Shown here piece after piece: positions 56,260 to 64,000 of a stretch of 64,000 nt of DNA. How positions within the stretch are numbered: position 1 is the first letter of the stretch; each line of letters opens with the position of its first letter. The stretch is taken from NCBI GenBank assembly GCA_009733575.1, contig ML769541.1, positions 26,066 through 90,065 of the forward strand, given 5' to 3'. The notes under the pieces were generated by a model that did not search any database, had not been told where the DNA came from, and was given only the letters and a program-made list of their open reading frames with translations. The position numbers and the translations under genes are program-made. Source of the DNA: Gymnopus androsaceus JB14 (lineage: Eukaryota; Basidiomycota; Agaricomycetes; Agaricales; Omphalotaceae).

Positions 56260-58979
56260 ATGGACTCTTTGGAAACTCGGTCGCGCGATGTACAGGAGAG
56301 GACGTTCTGTAAATGGTGATTTCAGTTGGGCTCTATCAGACCTGTTGGACTGAAGAATGGCTCAAGGCTAAACACCAAATTGGAATCCAACGGCTACCCC
56401 TCGATGACCTCTCTGGTCAAGGATCTGTCTGATGGTGTCCGACTGATACAGCTAATGGTATGTTGTCCTGTTATTGCCGGGATTTTGAGGATTGACGGCC
56501 TTTCAGGAAATCATGGGTACTCCTCTCTCATTTACCTCTCCATGACGCTTACTCTGGAACTTAGGGGATGTATCGCTGGGTCGTTACAACAAAACTCCAA
56601 GAATGAGAGTCCAGAAAGCAGAAAACGTCAACAAAGCACTGGAATTCATCACATCCAGAGGCGTCAAGCTCACCAATATCGGCCCTGAAGGCACTATCTT
56701 CTCTGCTGCATTTGACATCATGATTGCTCACTAAAAACTTAGATATCATCGACGGCAATCTGAAGCTTATACTTGGGATGATTTGGACCCTAATCCTTCG
56801 CTTCACTATCGCAGACATCAGGTCCGTCTTACTTCATTACTCACCGACATTCAGTGGAGCTGAGATACATGAAAGTGAAGAAGGTCTCTCAGCGAAAGAA
56901 GGTCTCCTCTTATGGTGCCAACGCAAGACTGAGCCATACAAGGAAGTGGATGTGCAAGACTTTTCCACCAGCTGGTCGGATGGTCTAGCTTTGTACGTAA
57001 ACCGTCTCTCTCTTCTGCGCTAGTCCGATATTTACTGGATTTCTAAAGATGTGCGCTAATACACTGCCATCGCCTGACTTGTTAGACTACGACAAATTGG
57101 ACAAGGTGTGCAGATTTTACGAGTCGAATGTCCAATCCTCATACTTGTCCAGGCCGATCGACACGGGAACACACGGCTTGCTTTCCAAATCGCAGCGGAA
57201 CATCTCAATATACCTGTTCGTCCAACGTTGCCATATTTATCCATTCGCCCATGACATACATTTCCTTTCTCAGCAACTGTTAGAAGTTGAAGACTTGTGC
57301 GATTCGAGCCATCCTGATGAACGAAGTGTTATGACCTACATCGCAAGCTTCTTCCATGCCTTCTCTTCAATGGGTAAGAGTCGAAGCTGCGTCCTAGTTG
57401 CCTTCATACTGACTGAAGGATTTAGATCAGGCCGAAACCGTATCTCGACGCGTGGAAAAGTTTGCAGAGCTAATGCAGTCTGTGTGGATCTCACAAAACG
57501 ACTATGAACGTCGCGTACGACTTGTAAGGTCTCTTCTCCAAAATAGTCTCTTTTACCGATTTCAAATTACTCCCAGCTTCTTTCAGCGTGGTCCGAAAAG
57601 CAAACCAGCTGGATAGAATCTCTCTTCACTGGTACATATACGGAAGCAAGAGATCGATCTGCGGAATTCGCTCAGTATAAGCACACCACCAAGAGAACAT
57701 GGGTCACAGAGAAGCAGGATATTGCGACTCTGTTTGGCAATGTACAGACCAAGCTCAAAACATACGGCTTGAGAGAATACGTTCCCCCGCCAGGACTATC
57801 TCTGCTGGATGTGGACGACGCCTGGAAGGGCCTGCTAGCCTCCGAAGCGCGGAAGGTCTCGCGCAATTAACGCAGAAATCAGACAGTTAGTCCTATCTTC
57901 ATCATCTGTTCTTTTCGTTTTATTCACTTCTCGCAGGATTAAAGAAACTCTTCGGAAAAAGTTTGCCGAGGTTGCCAACGATTTTGAGCAGCGTCTGCAT
58001 GCCATTTCGTCCGAGCTCACTGCTATCGATGGTCCATTGGAGGTTAGGATGCCATTTGTATTCTCATTTCTATCTCTCATCACCTTCCACGCTTAGGTCC
58101 AACAACAATTGGTTCAACAAATTCAAACCCGATTACCTGCACTATCAGAGACATTAGATGATGTAGCAGAAGCGGAAAATGAATGCAACGCAGCAAATAT
58201 CGAAGAAAACGATTATACGATATTTACCTGCCAAGATCTCGAGTTTGAGTTGGAGCTTCTGGTGCAGGGTATCTCCAAGAAAATAGCTTTCATAGACAAC
58301 CAAGTGGGTGTATACGATCTTTCTTTACATCTCATTGATACTCATTATTTTACAGATCGTTTCAAGGAATATGACGAATTTGACCCCGGCAGCAACTAGA
58401 ACAGTTCGAGAGCACATTCCGGTACTTTGACAAGGACGAATCAAATACACTGAATCAATCGGAAATGACTGCTGCTCTTGCTAGTCTCGGAATTGTGTAT
58501 TCTGTAAGTTACCGTTGACCGCCTTTTCAGACCGACTATTGATGACTTGATCCCTTAGGATGATGACATGAACTACATCTACGACCAGCTTCTTCATGAC
58601 TATGGTGCAGTGAGCTTTGAAGCGTTTATTAACCTATTGGTAAGACCCACCAAACCAAGACTGGCTCCGAAGGCTGACTGAACTTTGGACCAATTCTCAG
58701 GTGGAAATTACAGAAGACCAGACATCACCCGAACAGCTTCGAGAAGCATTTCGCGGTATTGCGTCTGATAAGGTATGATTATGATCCCATTTTTTCGATA
58801 TCGTTCGCCATACCGAAAACATTCATCCTAGCCTATATGTCACTGAACTGGATCTCCGGATTGCGCATCTACCACCTTCGTCAATCGAATTCCTACGGGA
58901 AGCGATGCCAAATACGCAGACCGAAGCGGGTGAGCCAGAGTATAATTACGAACGGTGGTTAGACAATGTGTTTGCATAG
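56260..58979 (+). CDS. Alpha-actinin (two CH domains, spectrin-like rod, EF hands)
   Basis: Cross-links actin filaments. The start at 56260 ([19 protein letters not shown]) joins across a 51-nt intron to [20 protein letters not shown] and [10 protein letters not shown], then [20 protein letters not shown]: calponin-homology domain 1. CH2 reads [20 protein letters not shown] and [12 protein letters not shown] rod follows ([44 protein letters not shown]). The C-terminal EF hands include [20 protein letters not shown] and [12 protein letters not shown]; the product ends [10 protein letters not shown] at 58979. In CH2 near 57073 the frame breaks between ALIHCHR and [11 protein letters not shown]; adding one C to the CGCC run restores it. 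About 14 introns. Confidence 0.9.
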
Positions 58980-59212
58980 TCTTGGTAGAATTTATCGGTC
59001 AAAGCTGGGAAATGCATCCATTTTTGGCTATGTACTAAGAAGGCCCAAGAAACCCATGTGGTCCATGCAATTAATTATTAACGGCGTACAAGGCAGGTAT
59101 ATCAAAGTACTAATACTACTAGGGATACAAAATAAGTATAGACAAATGTGTGTGTTGAACGAATAAAAAAATGTCAGCAAAAAAAAGTAGAGTAGCAAGC
59201 AATGAAAAAGAT

Positions 59213-62200
59213 TTAACCCCTCTGACGAGAAGCTCGACCTTTCTTCTTCGTTTGAGGCGGGGTTTTCACGACAATGTCAACGTCGCTATCTGACGAAATG
59301 TTTACCGTAGGCTGACGCTTCACCCTCATTCGAGACTTCAGTTTCCTTCTCCCGCTCTTGTTGCTCAGCAGTACGTTGAGCCTTCCAGCTTTTCGATAAC
59401 GCGCCGACCTTGAGTCTGAGCTCCTTCCGGAAGCCATTAAGCTGCTGAGCTTCCCAGTCATTCTGGCGTTCGCTCGATGACCGTGGGCCTTTCTTCTGCT
59501 GAAGACGGTTACAGGATAAGCGCAAGACAGTGGCGGAATAGGGTATTCAGCTTACAGAAAGGCTGTGGAAGTACTGCGCCTTCTTCACAAAAACTTGAGC
59601 GAAATGTATAAGATATATGCCACAATCGCAGAAATTGGGCTGCGTGGGCACCTAGAATTCACAACCTATCAGCAAAATTAAACGAACACTGCTTAGGAAA
59701 TGACTGACCGCAAGATTTTTATACAGAGCAGGACTCGGATTCTCGATGGTCTTCTTATCCTTCGCTTCCGCCTGGAGATATTTCGAGAGTACGTTACCAA
59801 CTTTGGGATGCTTCCCGCCTAGAGAGTCCAGGGTGAAAATCATAGCCCTGTATACAGAATTTTTAGAACGTGAATCAGTAGGAGAAAGAAAATTATCGAA
59901 CGCGGACGCAGACTGATTGTCGTGAAGAGAGGAGTCGAGAGTATCGGCGTCATCGTCAATGACTTCGGCCTTTTCCTTGCCTTTCCTAGGCGGTTGGGCC
60001 GGTGGGGCATAGAAGCTAGCGGCAGCCACTGGAGTAATAACTTTGGACGACTTTGGCTCTCTGAGGTTGGCATCTTCAACATCGATGGATCGACGTTCGG
60101 TGGGACTCTCAGGGCTTTGACGACGGTCCACGTTCATAGGCCGTAGACCGGTCCTTGGGTCGTGCGGGGATGTCGTTAACAAGGAATAAGACGGCCGAGG
60201 GACCTTTTCTTCTGATTTATCGTCAACATCCATAGCGTCACTTTCTGAGAATAGGGAGCCAGGGGAAGGAGGGCCGAGTGTCTGATCGTTGTTAAGATCC
60301 TTAACATCCACAGATATCGTCATATCGGTCAATTTGACCTGTTCGTCGACGGACATGTCTTCGATATTGGCCAATCCCTGAACTTCTTCAGCATCAGCTT
60401 CACTGGAGTGGGTGTTATTCCCGGTGAAACTTTCCGAGACGGGTGACGCCGCACGTGAACCAGCAGCACTCCCTGGTTTCGGCGAACCAACTGTTGCCTC
60501 GTTAGAGGTTGAGGATGAGTTTTCACCAGAAGGGGATACTGGTAAGTTGTCCGATGGTGGAAGGGCAGTTAAATCGGGGACAGGTTCTTCGTGAGCATTG
60601 GATAAGCGCGCTCGGGTATTGGGCAGTTCGCGTGGCGGAGGAGGAGGCAAGGAGAACAAGGCTTGGACAATATATGATGGCGAGATACCAATGCATACTG
60701 TGGCATAACTTGGTAAGTAGGTTGAGCAACGCGACGAAATTTCCTACTTTTCATTGATCGGCACTACGAGGAATTTCTTCTCAAAGATATCGAACTTTGA
60801 AGTCCAGCGCCGGACGCTTTGATAACCCTCGTCGGAGCTATCGAGGCTCGTCAGAATGCAGCAAACGAAGAAAAAGAGGGGGTTCTTACTCCTTCTTGTT
60901 TAGCTTCTTGTAGAAGAAAGAGTTGAAAATATGGATTTGTGCTGCTAAATCCGGATTTTCCGCGGCGAGTTCGTTATGCCACAGCCTGAATAAAAGGTGA
61001 GTGGCTTGAATAGGAAGTAGGGATGAACAGTAACCAACCTCAGGCCGAACTCGATTAGAGTATCGTTCAGGTATTCATTCGGAAGCAGTCGGTTGTAGTC
61101 GGCGTTCGTGATATTCAATGCGCCAGGAGTCGCAGGCGGATAACTGAGAATTCTGTATAGAAATATTAGAGCCAAAAATACCCAAAACACCACAAACGAC
61201 GTACATCTCATCTGGGTCTTCAGAAGGTTGCTTCTTCGCCTGAGCGGGTGCTGGTTGTTGTTGCTGCTGCTGACGTGTCGACCGACGAGGAGCGGAAGCG
61301 TTATTTTCAGACCTGCTGCCGGGGCGTCAATTCATCAGCAACAACAAGAGAGATAAAGGCAAAGTTGCGCACGCAGAAGATTGACGGTTGGTGTATGTCG
61401 CTTTTGGAGCCCGACGAGAAGGTAGCTCCTCGTCTTTCCGATTTCGTTCGTCGGATACAGGGAGTTCGTCATAAACGAAACTTTCATCGGCTTTGAAACT
61501 TTCGTCGTCTTTGAAGCTTTCGTCGCGGATATTCAGACTATCCTCTTCCACGAACGTCTCACCATCAACTCCGGAAGCTTGTTCAGCGGTAGACCAGAGC
61601 GCGCGATTTGCACCTGGCCCGAAAGCCTCTGAAAACTCCCCTTGGAGTGTACGTCTGCAAAGATCTCCGAACTCTTTATATGCCTCTTCTGACCAGTCAG
61701 GATTTCCAGTATCGAACTTGAGGGTTACATGGCCTATACCTAGCTCGCCTGCAAGACGGTTAGGAAACATTTCCGATTGAGATTTGAGAATTACCTGGCG
61801 TGAAAGTGTCTCCTTCTAGATCCTTTCCGATACCTTTATGCCTCTGATTTGGTGGTAAAGGCTTGGTAGAAAATCTGATACAGGGCTGTACATCTCGAGA
61901 TCCGAACTACATGAAATATAATGTGAAAAGTCACTTCCAGTATCACGAACGACCTACCTCCATAGATTTCACCACTTGGGCAAATGTGACATCCTCCTTA
62001 TATTTCCCTGGGCCTATGATAGTGAAGTGACGGAGGGGAGTCTGACGATTCGGAGGAGGTTTGAAATCCAACAAGTAGCCTCCTTCGAGGCGATTGTATC
62101 CAATGTATAGTGCCTTGAGAGGCAATGACTTGAACCCTTTGCGAAGGAATGTTGTGGGGGCTGTAGCAATTGGATCGGCACGGGTTTCCACCGTATTGAA

Positions 62201-63159
62201 CTGCTTTTGTTATGAGATGAGCAATATAACTGGCAGAACAGAAACGAACCTTCAGTGGTTGGAGTTTCGGCTTCATACCATTTCTGACATTAACTACTTT
62301 GTTCAAATCGACTCGTTTCCCCTCTATTTTCTTGACTTGAGCCCTGACAAACCCTGGCTTCGAAGATTCCTTCAGCTCTGGTTCTGAAAAGTCGTCGATT
62401 ATGGAGGTCTGGGATGAGTGGCTTGGAGATGATGGTTTGGGTTTGATCTTTTCCTTGAGCCAACGGGAATGGCGTCCATCTGGAGGAACAGATGCTTGAA
62501 CATCTTCCTCCTCGCTGCTAATTGGCACTGGCTCTTTGTCAGTGCTTCCCCTTCCCTTCGAAACTTCTATGCGACTGGCAGGGCCTTGCTTGAATGCAGA
62601 CTGATATGAGGAGGGTCCTGCGACAGGCTGATCATCCTCATCATCATCAATTTCGACGTAGGAGATATCGGGCTGAGGTTCTTTGGCAAGAAGTGGTTCT
62701 ATAGTCAATTTGTGGGTTTCAAATGCATGAGAGAGGAATACGGCACGCACTATGGTTGGTTTTCTGACGCTTCGCTGGACGTTCCGTAGGGGTCCTTTGA
62801 TTCTTTTTGGTGCCAGATGAAGATTTGGATCCGTTCAAAGTATCCTTGAATCTTCCACCGGTAAATGGGTTCATGTTCTAATAAAGTCTCATCTCAGACG
62901 GGCTTTCTTTAACGAAGATAAGATCGCACGTTAGAAGGTATTGGAATGGGTGTAGCAGGGTTCTTCCATCTGAAAAGTACGATTAATTCTGAATTATAAA
63001 AAATCGAATGTGAAGCACGCACTCAGTTCGAGAAGATTTAGAGGATATTGACGCGTTCCTGAGATTGCGCGGTGGAATGTCTTGTAGAGAACCGTCGGAG
63101 AATGGATGGAGAGCTGAGATGCTAAGTCTGTCGTCTCGCAGTGAGCTTTTAACAGCCAT
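59213..63159 (-). CDS. ULP2: Ulp2-type SUMO-specific protease (C48 family)
   Basis: Removes SUMO chains in the nucleus. The start at 63159 (MAVKSSLRDDRLSISALHPF) is joined by two introns to MNPFTGGRFKDTLNG, then a disordered Ser/Lys-rich N-terminus (PDISYVEIDDDEDDQPVAGP). The protease domain begins near 61160 (LPNEYLNDTLIEFGLRLWHN, IHIFNSFFYKKLNKK); the catalytic His is in MHWYLAII and the domain is then split by a long disordered insert (60650-59890). The catalytic Asp follows in MIFTLDSLGGKHPKVGNVLS, and the Gln and Cys in PTQPNFCDCGIYLIHFAQ. A basic tail ends KKKGRASRQRG. The insert between His and Asp is unusually long, about 240 residues. The start is the first ATG in phase with the traced exons; MNPFTG (62874) is the alternative. 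Confidence 0.85.
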
Positions 63160-63260
63160 TGGCACTGTTTGAAAAGAAGCCAGTGAACGACATGTGTGTG
63201 GTGGTGAGGACCTGACCAAAAAGGAAACTCGGGCTAGGCGCCTGCGTCAAACTCAATAAT

Positions 63261-64000
63261 CTATATATTCTGTCTAAAGATCCTATAGAAATCCGCAACT
63301 AGATACAAGCTACCTGCTAAAACTACTAGATGATGTGGGTCCGCAGAACTAGCTGCCCAAAGCAATGCCTCTGGTAAATCATCGGTCTTGTCATCATTAC
63401 CTCTCCAAACTTTGGCTTCTGGACAAAGCGTCTGAACGACAGAGCCAAGTATAGACGGAGGAACAGACTTGACCCAAGGCATTCCTTCTGGAGGAGAGAA
63501 CCGTAGTACCGCAACTCGAATCTGGACTTGCAGATCCGGAGAAAACGATGGAGGTAGTAGCGGAGAAAGGGTTTCCAATGGTGTTTTTGGTGGAGAATGG
63601 GAAAGCGATAAAATAAAAGTGATAGTGATATTCGCATTCAATCCTGCTAACGAATTACAATATTCGGTGAGATATCGACTCAGTGTCGCCGATGAAGCAG
63701 GATTATGAGCACCATCCGCAAGTACCTCCAACTTTGGACTGTCAGGATTCTGCGGATTGCTGGGGATCGAATGGAAGGATAATCTCCCTGGCCATGAAAC
63801 TTGAGCGATTCCTCGAGAGACAACCTCGGGAGTCACTCGTTCTTGCAAACCAAGCGCGGAACATGTTGGATGCGATGTTACCACTGATATAATCGATGCA
63901 GCCAGACCAACATTGTCAAGCTGATGAGCCCCATGCAATGGTAACAACGCATTGACGTGCACTGGAAAGCAAGGCATAGCCAGTTCAATGGGATGAGGAG
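63261..64000 (-). CDS. FOL3: Dihydrofolate synthase / folylpolyglutamate synthase family, C-terminal part
   Basis: Adds glutamate to dihydropteroate in folate synthesis. Only the C-terminal part is in the window; the N-terminus continues past 64000. Visible motifs: LPLHGAHQLDNVGLAASIIS, QVSWPGRLSFHSI, KLEVLADGAHNPASSATLSR, PPEGMPWVKSVPPSILGSVV and HHLVVLAGSLYLVADFYRIF, ending at 63261. DGAHNP and AGSLYLVAD are signature sequences of the family's C-terminal domain. The frame is open across the whole visible part. Assignment to FOL3 rather than the mitochondrial polyglutamate synthase rests on the short C-terminus and is tentative. Confidence 0.85.
   Translation of the reverse strand, partial: PHPIELAMPCFPVHVNALLPLHGAHQLDNVGLAASIISVVTSHPTCSALGLQERVTPEVVSRGIAQVSWPGRLSFHSIPSNPQNPDSPKLEVLADGAHNPASSATLSRYLTEYCNSLAGLNANITITFILSLSHSPPKTPLETLSPLLPPSFSPDLQVQIRVAVLRFSPPEGMPWVKSVPPSILGSVVQTLCPEAKVWRGNDDKTDDLPEALLWAASSADPHHLVVLAGSLYLVADFYRIFRQNI

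Noticed and set aside
1..64000. CRISPR array, rRNA genes or intact tRNA genes
   Set aside because: No regularly spaced short repeats, no rRNA-like sequence, and the only tRNA-like sequences lack a B-box.

Overview
This window is nuclear DNA from a filamentous basidiomycete fungus, most likely an agaricomycete. Nearly every gene is cut by many short GT-AG introns of about 50-60 nt with tiny exons between them. The gene content is fungal: VDAC porin, POB3, COX20, an Ulp2-type SUMO protease, alpha-actinin, a GH51 arabinofuranosidase, an arylsulfotransferase-like secreted protein and a Zn2Cys6 factor. There are no bacterial-type operons. CDS spans given here run from start codon to stop codon and include introns; exon ends were read by eye from splice signals and protein continuity.

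Layout. 1-4 kb is repeat-rich with decayed sequence: two copies of a terminal-inverted-repeat (TIR) element, an F-box/LRR gene relic and a small foldback element. 4.4-24.3 kb is a gene-dense block: Gfo/Idh/MocA oxidoreductase (+), VDAC (-), arylsulfotransferase-like secreted protein (-), Ser/Thr kinase (-), a Ser/Pro-rich nuclear-type protein (+), GH51 arabinofuranosidase (-), roadblock/LC7 dynein light chain (-) and an APH-fold protein (+). 24.4-32.6 kb mixes decayed F-box/LRR genes with three live genes: a Zn2Cys6 factor (-), COX20 (+) and a Cdc25/Acr2-type rhodanese phosphatase (-). 32.7-49.2 kb is a local segmental triplication. Its unit is: methyltransferase 3' end, decayed tRNA, NAD(P)-binding Rossmann gene on the minus strand, and the 3' part of a DCAF4-like WD40 gene. 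Intact outer genes lie at the two edges, the methyltransferase on the left and the WD40 gene on the right. The first Rossmann copy is split by a 5.2-kb nested transposon: a hAT-like TIR element that holds both a TIR/foldback element and a LINE with a perfect 13-bp target duplication and a poly(A) tail. 49.5-64 kb is a compact housekeeping block: RA-PH adaptor (+), POB3 (-), alpha-actinin (+), Ulp2-type protease (-) and dihydrofolate synthase (-, cut by the window end).

Main caution. At least ten genes, including single-copy housekeeping genes such as VDAC and alpha-actinin, need one single-base correction or more to give a continuous conserved protein. Most are one extra base; several lie in homopolymers or short repeats. 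The simplest reading is residual assembly indels, so one-base frameshifts here should not be taken as pseudogenes. Real inactivation is best supported for the LINE ORF2, Rossmann copy 1 and the F-box relics.

I found no CRISPR array, rRNA or clear biosynthetic cluster. The most unusual items are the nested insertion inside the triplicated locus, a TIR family whose ends are conserved while the interiors diverge, and a LINE that keeps ORF1 and reverse transcriptase but has no room for an endonuclease domain.
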